Shown here: in pieces, positions 1 to 13,300 of the stretch
How the letters are laid out: every line of letters starts with the position of its first letter
Position numbering within the stretch: position 1 is the stretch's first letter
From: Limnoperna fortunei
Taxonomy: Eukaryota; Mollusca; Bivalvia; Mytilida; Modiolidae
DNA: 64,000 nt
Direction: 5' to 3'
NCBI GenBank assembly: GCA_944474755.1
Contig: OX104124.1
Span: 46,763,342 to 46,827,341 of the forward strand
Translations under genes and position numbers: made by a program
The notes under the pieces: model-generated
The model's database searches: none
Told to the model about the DNA's origin: nothing
What the model saw: only the letters and a program-made list of their open reading frames with translations

Positions 1-118
1 CCAAGTTTGAAAAAAATTGGCCCAGTGGAGAAGATTTTTGAAAAAGTTTACGATGGACGACAGACGACAGATGACAGACGACAGACGACGGACGCCAAGT
101 GATGGAAAAGCTTAGTAC
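1..118 (+). repeat. End of a dispersed repeat related to 54.1-55.0 kb
   Basis: The order of motifs (CAAGTTTGAAAA, GGAGAAGATTTTTGAAA, then GACGAC/GACAGA runs and GACGCCAAGTGATGG) matches the last 120 bases of the element at 54,105-55,030 (GGAGAAGATTTTTAAAG, GACGATGATGGACACCAAGAGATGG). It is the right-hand end of a copy whose body lies outside the window. The GACGACAGAC stretch is locally simple sequence. Confidence 0.6.
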
Positions 119-565
119 ATGAACCAAGTTAAGATTCCACATGGTGGAAATGTTTGAAGCCTATCATGGACATTTTGTATTTCAGAATATGTAATTAATG
201 AAGAATATCTGTAGAGTACCATGCATAAAACATATGTATCAATATGTTGATGTACTTTCAGAAATCAAAAATATATGTTTAAACTAAAGGTATGTGACAC
301 AGATGTCCCACTTGGCATATTAAGGCAACCCCCCCCCCTTTTTCTACATTCATTCAAGCATGATGTATTAATTGCAAATCTACAGAATTTTACTGGTGAG
401 GAGATCTCATCATGTTGTAACTGTGTACAAAGTTTCATTAAGAATGGATGAACGAACTAAGGGAAGAATGGACCTAACATGTATATGTCCCTCAAGTTTT
501 GGCTTTTGGTAAACACAAGAATTCATGCATGTTTTAGTGTTGCAAAACTGAATACACTAGAAAAA
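119..565. other. No recognisable gene
   Basis: AT-rich, with a run of about ten C at 329-338. No open frame, splice-flanked exon or repeat could be supported. Confidence 0.5.
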
Positions 566-1165
566 CCGTGAAATTGAGGTCAAAGTCAGGTGACACATAC
601 CAGACAGTAATGTACTATTCATCAGCAACCTATATACCAAATATTGTTTTCGTACCAAACATAGTTACAGAGGAACTGCCCTAATACAAAAACTTGAGCG
701 TAGTCGCTGGAATGTGAAATTGAGGTCAAGGTCAGGTGACACCTATCAGACATTCATGCACTATTCATCAGCAACCTATATACCAAATATTGTCATCCTA
801 CCATGCATAGTTACAGCGGAACTGCCCTAAAACATAGTTGCTGGACCGTGAAATTGTGGTCAATGTCAGGTGACACATACCAGACAGTCATGTATTATTA
901 ATCCGCAACCTATATACCAAATATTGTTTTCGTACCATGCATAGTTACAGAGGAACTGCCCTTATACAAAAACTTTAACGTAGTCGCTGGAATGTGAAAT
1001 TGAGGTCAAGGTCAGGTGACACCTTCCAGGCAGTAATGTACATCAGCAACCCATATACCAAATATTTTCATCCTACTATACATGGTAACATAGGAACTGC
1101 CTTGATCCAGAAATTTTATAGTAGTCGCTGAACCATGAAATTGAGGTCAAGGTCAGGTGACAGGC
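566..1165 (+). repeat. Tandem repeat, about 145-bp unit, four copies
   Basis: The phrase GTGAAATTGAGGTCA (or a close variant) recurs at about 569, 714, 848, 994 and 1,135, giving spacings of 145, 134, 146 and 141. Shared blocks include CAGCAACCTATATACCAAAT, CATAGTTACAG and GGAACTGCC. Copies differ by small indels. Each carries AGGTCAAGGTCAGGTGAC, which resembles the half-site phrases of the 34-51 kb array, though the rest of the unit differs. Confidence 0.85.
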
Positions 1166-1996
1166 GACTGAATAGCGAATACCCATCATAAGCTACCACT
1201 GGACCGAATTTTATGGACCCAGGACTTAAGCTTACAAAGTTATGAAGCTAAATGTCCAAGTGTTCCGGCCGCCAGTGGATTTCCATACATGTCTCACTTC
1301 CAGCAACTATCGTCGCAGGCGAGACAGAAGATGACAAAAGTCTTGAGAAAGGGTTTAAATGTACTTAGTAGAAAGTTTTGGATCTTAATCAAAAATAGTA
1401 AATGTATCAGTAAAGGATGTACTGTAAAATTGATGAAAACTGGAAAATATCTCCAACTATTCCATAACAGCAACTGTACAAATTCTAAATGGGTAGACTC
1501 TTTTTGTGAGGCTTTATAGATCTGTTTTGAAAACTGTAGGATTAGATTAAAACACAAAATAGGTCTATAAAGTTAGCTGATAAATGAGTAAGATCAAAAT
1601 GTGTCCTATCCTTCTGTACAGTTAAAGAGATCTAGGTTTAAATCTGTAAAAGGAGTTGATAACAGAAAGTAGGTACCCTCTTTTCTGTCTGAGAAAATGT
1701 TGAAAAAATCATAGAACAACTCATAATTGCACATGCACACCTTCAATACGAGTGCAATCATTTCAGAGAAATGGGCTGAAACTGTAAGAGTAGCTGATTA
1801 TAAAAAATATAAGAGATTAAGACGAGAATACAAAAAGCTCCGATAACAATAATGATTACACAAAACTTTTGACACCAGGTGCTCCATGATTGTCAAAATC
1901 TCTAGTTGTACACATATCAGCCATCATGAACAATTCTTATTCAAAAACTGTCAGATGTCAGAGACTGTTATAATATGAGTAAATAATTCAGTAAGT
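1166..1996. other. No recognisable gene
   Basis: Open frames of 76 codons (+, 1,289-1,519) and 87 codons (-, 1,294-1,557) overlap each other and show no recognisable domain, so neither is called. If the ankyrin gene continues past the donor-like site at 2,032, its next exon would lie here or beyond the left edge; I could not identify it. Confidence 0.4.
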
Positions 1997-2146
1997 TTAC
2001 TCTACATTTAGAAGTATTTTAATAACACATACATTACTGGACAAACTAGCCACGGCAGTCTTTATGTACTTCTCTGCCTCCATCAAGCTGTCACAATGAT
2101 TAGCAGCCTCTGAAGCTTGGCTTACATCAACGCCACTCTCAATTAA
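1997..2146 (-). CDS. Ankyrin gene, last visible exon
   Basis: The minus-strand acceptor TTTTTATTCTCCAG precedes LIESGVDVSQASEAANHCDS, which continues the degenerate repeat of the preceding exon (GGKTKIFLQ then LIESGVDV, the usual second helix and loop). Translation runs 49 residues to a TAA at 1,997-1,999. The part after residue 17 (SLMEAEKYIKTAVASLSS) is probably helical and not a recognised domain. A GTATGT donor-like site at 2,027-2,032, in phase 0 after SLSSN, could instead splice to a further exon, making the final ten codons intronic. I cannot decide between these from sequence alone. Confidence 0.65.
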   Translation of the reverse strand, partial: LIESGVDVSQASEAANHCDSLMEAEKYIKTAVASLSSNVCVIKILLNVE

Positions 2147-2522
2147 CTGGAGAATAAAAAATTATCATCTAGTGTTTACATTAGGTCATTGTATTTTGTT
2201 TTAAATTTACAAACCTGCCGACCATAATTTTGTTCAATTTGGAAAAAAAAATTCCATACTTTTTTCGTCCGATGTTATATTTTTTCCTTCCGGTCACCAA
2301 TGATTTGAACTAGACGGTTTTTGTCGCTTTTTGGACAGAAAAGAATCAACCATATTTTAAAATGTCAAATGATGATGCATGATCTGACAAAAGTGCCGCT
2401 TACTTGATCAAATTAAGATACCAAATGAAAATGATGGTAAAAAACATTGTTATCTAAAACTACTTGGTATTTAGACACGTATTTGGCATTGCATTACATT
2501 TAGAGTATAACAGCTCATAACT
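2147..2522. other. Intron sequence left of the 74-bp satellite
   Basis: AT-rich intron of the minus-strand ankyrin gene. No gene or repeat recognised; the satellite begins gradually around 2,523 with degenerate copies. Confidence 0.5.
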
Positions 2523-3416
2523 GATGCCACAGACGTATACAGTGCACTTGGTATAATGCTTATACCGACTACACTCTGATGCCACCAAGGTGTTTGGTTT
2601 ATGTGTACAGAGCACCTTGTATAACTCTTACAGACTACACTTCATACCTGATGTCATAATGGGTTCTGGTTAATTTGTACAGTACACCTGGTATTACTCA
2701 TAAACAGACTACACTTCAATACATAATTTCACTGCTGTGTTTGGTTTACGTGTACAGTACACTTGGTATAAGCCTAACACAGACTCAGTTCATAAATAAT
2801 GTCACCAAGGTGTTTGGTTCACAGGTACAGTACACTTGTTATAACTCATACACATAATTCAATTCATACCTGATGTCAAGTAGGTGTTTCGTTTATGTGT
2901 ACAGTACACTTGGTATAACTCATACAGAGTCTACAATTCATACCTGATGTAACCAAGGTGTTTTGTTTACGTGTACAGTACACTTGGTATAACTCATACA
3001 GACTACACTTTATACCTGATGTCACCAAAGTGTTTGGTTTACGTGTCCAGTACACTTGGTATAATTCTTACTCAGACTACACTACATACCCGATGTCGCC
3101 GAGGTGTTTGGTTTACGTGTCCAGTACACTTGGTGTAATTCTTACACAGACTACACTACATACCTGATGTCATCGAGGAGTCAGTTTTCATGTACAGTAA
3201 ACTTGGTATAACTCTTACACAGACTTCTCTTCGTACCTGATGCCAGTGAAGTGTTTGGTTTAGGTGTACAGTACACTTCGTATAAGTCTTACACAGACTA
3301 CACTACATACCTGATGTCATAGAGGAGTCGGTTTTCATGTACAGCACACTTGGTATAACTCTTACACAGACTTCATTTCATACTTAATGTCAGCGAGGTG
3401 TTTGCTCTAGTGTACA

Positions 3417-3896
3417 GTTTATAAATATTACATGTCCGACAGGGTAGCAGTAAAATTCTACTTGAGTAAATACTGTCAACCGATGCGAAAGCCGAGGTTG
3501 ACAGTATTTTCGAAAGTTAACAATTTTACTGTCACCCTGTCAGATATGTTACATTTATTTTATTATACGGACAAACTATTCAAACCATGAACAACAATAA
3601 TGGTATTTAGTTAATGTAATAATGGTAATGAAACAGAAATTTAACAATAAAGGTAAACTAACAGTCACACCATCACATTTAATTTCAGTTTATGCTAGAA
3701 AAACGTTTGTTGCTTGACATTAATGTCGTCTGTTTACAACGGAAATGTAAACATAGATATTACGCATGGGGAAATGGTACAGTATAATTTTCGAACATTC
3801 CGTACCTATGTTAGCGTTTAACAGTATTTTTCCGACAGTAATTTTTTTTCACAGTACTTATATATCACGGTGGCCATTGTAAATGAAATGTAGGTA
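3417..3896. mobile_element. Insertion in the 74-bp satellite
   Basis: The satellite stops at about 3,416 and resumes at about 3,897. The 480 bp between are unrelated, contain a long inverted repeat at the left end and have no coding capacity. TATAAA occurs at both junctions (left GTTTATAAATATT, right GGTATAAAAATAC) and could be a target duplication. The size, inverted repeat and clean interruption suggest a non-autonomous DNA element, but terminal inverted repeats at both ends are not clear. Confidence 0.45.
3438..3541. repeat. Long imperfect inverted repeat
   Basis: An outer arm starting GACAGGGTAGCAGTAAAATT pairs with AATTTTACTGTCACCCTGTC. An inner arm AAATACTGTCAACC pairs with GGTTGACAGTATTT across a 14-nt loop. 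The whole could fold as a long hairpin about 104 nt end to end. Confidence 0.85.
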
Positions 3897-5879
3897 TAAA
3901 AATACACTTTGTATAACTCTTATACAGACTACACTTCATACCTGATGTCATATGGGTTCTGGTTAATGTGTACAGTACGCCTGGTATTACTCATACACAG
4001 ACAACACAACTTATACCTTATGTCATCAAGGTGTTTGGTTCACAGGTACAGTAAACTTGCTATAACTCTAAAACAGAATTTAATTCATACCTGATGTCAC
4101 CCAGGTGTTTGGTTTACATGTCCAGTACACTTGGTATAACTCTTACACAGACTATACTTCGTACATGATGTCACCAATGTGTTTGGTTTACATGTACAGT
4201 ACACTTGGTATAACTCTTACACAGACTACACTTCATACCTGTTGTCACCAAGGTGTTTGGTTAATATGTTCAGTACACTTGGTAGAACTCTTACACAGAC
4301 TACACTACAAAGCTGATATCACCGATGTGTTTAGTTTACGTGTACAGTACACTTGGTATAACTCATACACAGACTACACTTCAAACCTAATGTCACTCAG
4401 GTGTTTGGTTTACGCGTACAGTACACTTGGTATAACTCATACACAGACTTAACTTCATACATGATGTCACCGAGGCGTGTGGTTTACGCATACAGTACAC
4501 TCACAGACTACAATTCATACCTCATGTCACCAAGGTGTTTGGTTAACAGGTACAGTACACTTGCTATGACTCCTACACAGAATTTAATTCATACATGATG
4601 TCACCAAGGTGTTTGGTTCACATGTTCAGTACCCTTTTTAAAACTCTTTCACAAACTATACTTCGTATATGATGTCACCAAGGTGTTTGGTTTACATGTA
4701 CAGTACACTTGGTATAACTCATACACAGGTTACACTCCATAACTGATGTCACCAAGGTGTTTGGTTTACGTGTACAGTACACTTGGTATAACTCTTACAC
4801 AGACTATACTTCGTACATGATGTTACCAAGGTGTTTGGTTTACATGTACAGTACACTTGGTATAACTCATACACAGGCTACACTCCATACCTGATGTCAC
4901 CAATGTGTTTGGTTAATATGTACTGTACACTTGGTATAACTCTTACACAGACTACACTTCATACCTGATGTCACCAAGGTGTTTGGTTTATGTGTACATA
5001 ACACTTAGTATAATTCTTACACAGACTACACTTCATACCTGATGTCACTGAGGTGTTTGGTTTACGTGTACATTAATTTGGTATAATTCTTCCACAGACT
5101 ACACTACACACCTGATATCACCAAGTTGTTTGGTTTACGTGTACAGTACATTTGGTATAATTCTTCCAAAGTCTACACTCCATACCTGATGTCACTAAGG
5201 TGTTTGGTTTACGTGTACAGTAAACTTGGTATAACTCATAAACAGACAACACTTCACACCTGATGTCACCGAGGTGTTTGGTTTACCTGTACAGTACATT
5301 TGGTATAATTCTTCCACAGATTACACTACACACCTGATATCACCAAGTTGTTTGGTTTACGTGTACAGTACATTTGGTATAATTCTTCCGAAGTCTACAC
5401 TCCATACCTGATGTCACCAAGGTGTTTGGTTTACGTGTACAGTACACTTGGTATAACTCATAAACAGGCAACAGTTCACAACTGATGTCACCGAGGTGTT
5501 TGGTTTACCTGTACAGTACACTTGGTATAACTATTACACAGACTACACTTCATACCTGATGTCACCGAGGTGTTTGGTTTACGTGTATACTACATCTGGC
5601 ATAACTCTTACACAGACTACACTTCATACCTAATATCACCAAGATGTTTGGTTTACGTGTACAGCACACTTGGTATAACTCTTACACAGACTGCAGTTCA
5701 TACCTGATGTCCCAGAGATGTTTGGTATAACTCATAAACAGACTACACTTCATAACTGATGTCACCTATGTGTTGGTTTACGTGTATACTACACTTGGTA
5801 TAACTCTTACACAGACTACACTTCATACCTGATGTCACCAAGGTGTTTGGTTTACGTGTACACTACACTTGGTATAATT

Positions 5880-7330
5880 CTTACTCAGACTACACACCAT
5901 ACCTGATGTAACCGAAGTGTTTAGTCTACATGTACAGTACACTTGGTATAATTACTACGCAGACTACACTTCATACCTGATGTCACCGAGGTGTTTGGTT
6001 TACGTGTCCAGAACAAGTGGTATAACTCTTACACAGACTGCAGTTCATACCTGATGTCCCCGAGGTGTTTGGTTTATGTGTTCATAACACTTGGTAAACT
6101 CTTACACAGACTGCAGTTCATACCTGATGTCCCCGAGGTGTTTGGTTTATGTGTACATAACACTTGGTATAACTCATAAACCGACTACACTTTATACCTG
6201 ATGTGCCGGAGGTGTTTGGTTTATGTGTACATAACACTTGGTATAACTCATAAACCGACTACACTTTATACCTGATGTCCCCGAGGTGTTTGGTTTAGGT
6301 GTACCTAACACTTGGTATAACTCATAAACAGACTACACTTTATACCTGATGTCACCGAGGTGTTTGGTTAACCTGTACAGTACATTTGGTATAACTCTTT
6401 CACAGACTACACTATATACCTGATGTCACCGAGGTGTTTGGTTTACGTTTACAGTACACTTGGTATAACTCATACACGAACTACACTTCATACTTAATGC
6501 CACCAAGGTGTTTGGTTTACGTGTGCAGTACACTTGGTATAACTCATACACAGGCTACATTTTATACTTGATGTTACCGAGGCGTTGGGTTTACGTGTAC
6601 ACTACACTTGGTATAATTCTTACTCAGACTACACACCATACCTGATGTAACCGAAGTGTTTAGTCTACATGTACAGTACACTTGGTATAACTACTACGCA
6701 GACTACACTTCATACCTGATGTCACCGAGGTGTTTGGTTTACGTGTCCAGAACAAGTGGTATAACTCTTACACAGACTGCAGTTCATACCTGATGTCCCC
6801 GAGGTGTTTGGTTTATGTGTTCATAACACTTGGTAAAACTCTTACACAGACTGCAGTTCATACCTGATGTCCCCGAGGTGTTTGGTTTATGTGTACATAA
6901 CACTTGGTATAACTCATAAACCGACTACACTTTATACCTGATGTCCCGGAGGTGTTTGGTTTATGTGTACATAACACTTGGTATAACTCATAAACCGACT
7001 ACACTTTATACCTGATGTCCCCGAGGTGTTTGGTTTAGGTGTACCTAACACTTGGTATAACTCATAAACAGACTACACTTTATACCTGATGTCACCGAGG
7101 TGTTTGGTTAACCTGTACAGTACATTTGGTATAACTCTTTCACAGACTACACTATATACCTGATGTCACCGAGGTGTTTGGTTTACGTTTACAGTACACT
7201 TGGTATAACTCATACACGAACTACACTTCATTCTTAATGCCACCAAGGTGTTTGGTTTACGTGTGCAGTACACTTGGTATAACTCATACACAGGCTACAT
7301 TTTATACTTGATGTTACCGAGGCGTTGGGT
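5880..7330 (+). repeat. Higher-order duplication in the 74-bp satellite
   Basis: The block from about 5,880 to 6,600 is repeated from about 6,620 to 7,330 at an offset of 739 bp (ten units less one base). It carries the same diagnostic variants in order (ACACACCATACCTGATGTAACC, AGAACAAGTGGTATAAC, a run of TAAACCGACTACACTTTATA units). Only scattered differences separate the copies, so the duplication is recent. Confidence 0.85.
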
Positions 7331-10300
7331 TTACGTGTACAGTACACTTGGTATAACTCTTACAAAGGGTACACTTCATAACTGATGTCACCAAGGTGTT
7401 GGTTTTCGTGTATACTACACTTGGTATAACTCTTACCCAGACTACACTTCATACCTGATGTCACCAAGGTATCTGGTTTACGTGTACACTACACTTGGTG
7501 TAATTCTTACTCAGACTACACTCCATACCTGATTGCACCGAGGTGTTTGGTCACCATGTACAGTACACTTGGTATAACTACTACGCAGACTACACTTCAT
7601 ACCTGATGTCACCGAGGTGTTTGGTTTACCTGTACAGTACATTTGGTATAATTCTTCCACAGACTACACTACACACCTGATATCACCAAGTTGTTTGGTT
7701 TACGTGTACAGTACATTTGGTATAATTCTTCCGAAGTCTACACTCCATACCTGATGTCACCAAGGTGTTTGGTTTACGTGTACAGTACACTTGGTATAAC
7801 TCTTACACAGACTATACTTCGTACATGATGTTACCAACGTGTTTCGTTTACATGTACAGTACACTTGGTATAACTTACACAGACTACACTTCATACCTGA
7901 TGTCACCAAGGTGTTTGGTTATTATGCACTGTACACTTCGTATAACTCTTACAAAGACTACACTTCATACCTGATGTCACTGAGGTGTTTGGTTTACGTG
8001 TACAGTACATTTGGTATAATTCTTCCACAGACTACACTACACACCTGATATCACCAAGTTGTTTGGTTTACGTGTACAGTACACTTGGTATAACTCATAA
8101 ACAGACAACAGTTCACAACTGATGTCACCGAGGTGTTTGGTTTACCTGTACAGTACACTTGGTATAACTATTACACAGACTACACTTCATAACTGATGTC
8201 ACCGAGGTGTTTGGTTTACGTGTATACTACATTTGGCATAACTCTTACACAGACTACACTTCATACCTAATATCACCAAGATGTTTGGTTTACGTGTACA
8301 GCACACTTTTTATAACTCTTACACAGACTGCAGTTCATACCTGATGTCCCCGAGATGTTTGGTATAACTCATAAACAGACTACACTTCATAACTGATGTC
8401 ACCTATGTGTTGGTTTACGTGTATACTACACTTGGTATAACTCTTACACAGACCACACTTTATACCTGATGTCACCGAGGTGTTTGGTTTACCTGTACAG
8501 TACATTTGGTATAACTCCTTCACAGACTACACTATATACCTGATGTCACCGAGGTGTTTGGTTTACGTTTACAGTACACTTGGTATAACTCATACACGAA
8601 CTACACTTCATACTTAATGCCACCAAGGTGTTTGGTTTACGTGTACAGTACACTTGGTATAACTCATAAACAGACAACAGTTCACAACTGATGTCACCGA
8701 GGTGTTTGGTTTACCTGTACAGTACACTTGGTATAACTATTACACAGACTACACTTCATAACTGATGTCACCGAGTAGTTTGGTTTACGTGTATACTACA
8801 TTTGGCATAACTCTTACACAGACTACACTTCATACCTAATGTCACCAAGATGTTTGGTTTACGTGTACAGCACACTTTTTATAACTATTACACAGACTGC
8901 AGTTCATACCTGATGTCCCCGAGATGTTTGGTATAATTCATAAAAAGACTACACTTCATAACTGATGTCCCCGAGGTGTTTGGTTTATGTGTACATAACA
9001 CTTGGTATAACTCATAAACAGACTACACTTTATACCTGATGTCACCGAGGTGTTTGGTTTACCTGTACAGTACATTTGGTATAACTCCTTCACAGACTAC
9101 ACTATATACCTGATGTCACCGAGGTGTTTGGTTTACGTTTACAGTACACTTGGTATAACTCATACACGAACTACACTTCATACTTAATGCCACCAAGGTG
9201 TTTGGTTTACGTGTGCAGTACACTTGGTATAACTCATACACAGGCTACACTTCATACTTGATGTTATCGAGGCGTTGGGTTTACGTGTACAGTACACTTG
9301 GTATAACTCTTACAAAGGGTACACTTCATAACTGATGTCACCAAGGTGTTGGTTTTCGTGTATACTACACTTGGTATAACTCTTACCCAGACTACACTTC
9401 ATACCTGATGTCACCAAGGTATTTGGTTTACGTGTACACTACACTAGGTGTAATTCTTACTCAGACTACACTCCATACCTGATTGCACCGAGGTGTTTGG
9501 TCACCATGTACAGTACACTTGGTATAACTACTACGCAGACTACACTTCATACCTGATGCCACCGAGGTGTTTGGTTTACCTGTACAGTACATTTGGTATA
9601 ATTCTTCCACAGACTACACTCCATACCTGATGTCACCAAGGTGTTTGGTTTACGTGTACAGTACACTTGGTATAACTCTTACACAGACTATACTTCGTAC
9701 ATGATGTTACCAAAGTGTTTGGATTACATGTACAGTACACTTGGTATAACTTTCACAGACTACTCTTCATACCTGATGTCACCAAGGTGTTTGGTTATTA
9801 TGCACTGTACACTTCGTATAACTCTTACAAAGACTACACTTCATACCTGATGTCACTGAGGTGTTTGGTTTACGTGTACAGTACATTTGGTATAATTCTT
9901 CCACAGACTATACTTCGTACATGATGTTACCAAAGTGTTTGGATTACATGTACAGTACACTTGGTATAACTTTCACAGACTACACTTCACACCTGATGTC
10001 ACCAAGGTGTTTGGTTATTATGCACTGTACACTTCGTATAACTCTTACAAAGACTACACTTCATACCTGATATCACCAAGTTGTTTGGTTTACGTGTACA
10101 GTACACTTGGTATAACTCATAAACAGACAACAGTTCACAACTGATGTCACCGAGGTGTTTGGTTTACCTGTACAGTACACTTGGTATAACTATTACACAG
10201 ACTACACTTCATAACTGATGTCACCGAGGTGTTTGGTTTACGTGTATACTACATTTGGCATAACTCTTACACAGACTACACTTCATACCTAATATCACCA

Positions 10301-13300
10301 AGATGTTTGGTTTACGTGTACAGCACACTTGGTATAACTCTTACACAGACTGCAGTTCATACCTGATGTCCCCGAGATGTTTGGTATAACTCATAAACAG
10401 ACTACACTTCATAACTGATGTCACCTATGTGTTGGTTTACATGTATACTACAATTGGTATAACTCTTACACAGACTGCAGTTCATACCTGATGTCCCCGA
10501 AATGTTTGGTATAACTCATAAACAGACTACACTTCATAACTGATGTCACCTATGTGTTGGTTTACGTGTATACTACACTTGGTATAACTCTAACACAGAC
10601 CACACTTTATACCTGATGTCACCGAGGTGTTTGGTTTACCTGTACAGTACATTTGGTATAACTCTTTCACAGACTACACTACATACCTGATGTCACCGAG
10701 GTGTTTGGTTTACGTTTACAGTACACTTGGTATAACTCATACACGAACTACACTTCATACTTAATGCCACCAAGGTGTTTGGTTTACGTGTGCAGTACAC
10801 TTGGTATAACTCATACACATACTACACTTTATACTTGATGTTATCGAGGCGTTGGGTTTACGTGTACAGTACACTTGGTATAACTCTTACAAAGGGTACA
10901 CTTCATAACTGATGTCACCAAGGTGTTGGTTTTCGTGTATACTACACTTGGTATAACTCTTACCCATACTACACTTCATACCTGATGTCACCAAGGTATT
11001 TGGTTTACGTGTACACTACACTTGGTGTAATTCTTACTCAGACTACACTCCATACCTGATTGCACCGAGGTGTTTGGTCACCATGTACAGTACACTTGGT
11101 ATAACTACTACGCAGACTACACTTCATACCTGATGTCACCGAGGTGTTTGGTTTACCTGTACAGTACATTTGGTATAATTCTTCCACAGACTACACTACA
11201 CACCTGATATCAGCAAGTTGTTTGGTTTACGTGTACAGTACATTTGGTATAATTTTTCCGAAGTCTACACTCCATACCTGATGTCACCAAGGTGTTTGGT
11301 TTACGTGTACAGTACACTTGGTATAACTCTTACACAAACTATACTTCGTACATGATGTTACCAAAGTGTTTGGTTTACATGTACAGTACACTTGGTATAA
11401 CTTACACAGACTACACTTCATACCTGATGTCACCAAGGTGTTTGGTTATTATGCACTGTACACTTCGTATAACTCTTACAAAGACTACACTTCATACCTG
11501 ATGTCACTGAGGTGTTTGGTTTACGTTTACAGTACACTTGGTATAACTCATACACGAACTACACTTCATACTTAATGCAACCAAGGTGTTTGGTTTACGT
11601 GTGCAGTACACTTGGTATAACTCATACACAGGCTACACTTTATACTTGATGTTATCGAGGCGTTGGGTTTACGTGTAAAGTACACTTGGTATAACTCTTA
11701 CAAAGGGTACACTTCATAACTGATGTCACCAAGGTGTTGGTTTTCGTGTATACTACACTTGGTATAACTCTTACCAAGACTACACTTCATACCTGATGTC
11801 ACCAAGGTATTTGGTTTACGTGTACACTACACTTGGTGTAATTCTTACTTAGACTACACTCCATACCTGATTGCACCGAGGTGTTTGGTCACCATGTACA
11901 GTACACTTGGTATAACTACTACGCAGACTACACTTCATACCTGATGTCACCGAGGTGTTTGGTTTACCTGTACAGTACATTTGGTATAATTCTTCCACAG
12001 ACTACACTACACACCTGATATCACCAAGTTGTTTGGTTTACGTGTACAGTACATTTGGTATAATTCTTCCGAAGTCTACACTCCATACCTGATGTCACCA
12101 AGGTGTTTGGTTTACGTGTACAGTACACTTGGTATAACTCTTACACAGACTATACTTCGTACATGATGTTACCAAAGTGTTTGGATTACATGTACAGTAC
12201 ACTTGGTATAACTTTCACAGACTACTCTTCATACCTGATGTCACCAAGGTGTTTGGTTATTATGCACTGTACACTTCGTATAACTCTTACAAAGACTACA
12301 CTTCATACCTGATGTCACTGAGGTGTTTGGTTTACGTGTACAGTACATTTGGTATAATTCTTCCACAGACTATACTTCGTACATGATGTTACCAAAGTGT
12401 TTGGATTACGTGTACAGTACACTTGGTATAACTCATAAACAGACAACAGCAAAACTGATGTCACCGAGGTGTTTGGTTTACCTGTACAGTACACTTGGTA
12501 TAACTATTACACAGACTACACTTCATAACTGATGTCACCGAGGTGTTTGGTTTACGTGTATACTACATTTGGCATAACTCTTACACAGACTACACTTCAT
12601 ACCTAAAATCACCAAGATGTTTGGTTTACGTGTACAGCACACTTTTTATAACTATTACACAGACTGCAGTTCATACCTGATGTCCCCGAGATGTTTGGTA
12701 TAACTCATAAACAGACTACACTTCATAACTGATGTCACCTATGTGTTGGTTTACGTGTATACTACACTTGGTATAACTCTTACACAGACCACACTTTATA
12801 CCTGATGTCACCGAGGTGTTTGGTTTACCTGTACAGTACACTTGGTATAACTATTACACAGACTACACTTCATAACTGATGTCACCGAGGTGTTTGGTTT
12901 ACGTGTATACATTTGGCATAACTCTTACACAGACTACACTTCATACCTAATATCACCAAGATGTTTGGTTTACGTGTACAGCACATTTGGTATAACTCTT
13001 ACACAGACTGCAGTTCATACCTGATGTCCCCGAGATGTTTGGTATAACTCATAAACAGACTACACTTCATAACTGATGTCACCTATGTGTTGGTTTACGT
13101 GTATACTACACTTGGTATAACTCTTACACAGACTACACTTCATACCTGATGTCACCAAGGTGTTTGGTTTACGTGTACACTACACTTGGTATAATTCTTA
13201 CTCAGACTACACACCATACCTGATGTAACCGAAGTGTTTAGTCTACATGTACAGTACACTTGGTATAATTACTACGCAGACTACACTTCATACCTGATGT

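Noticed and set aside
1289..1557. Overlapping 76- and 87-codon frames on opposite strands
   Set aside because: No domain, no splice context and mutual overlap; probably chance frames.
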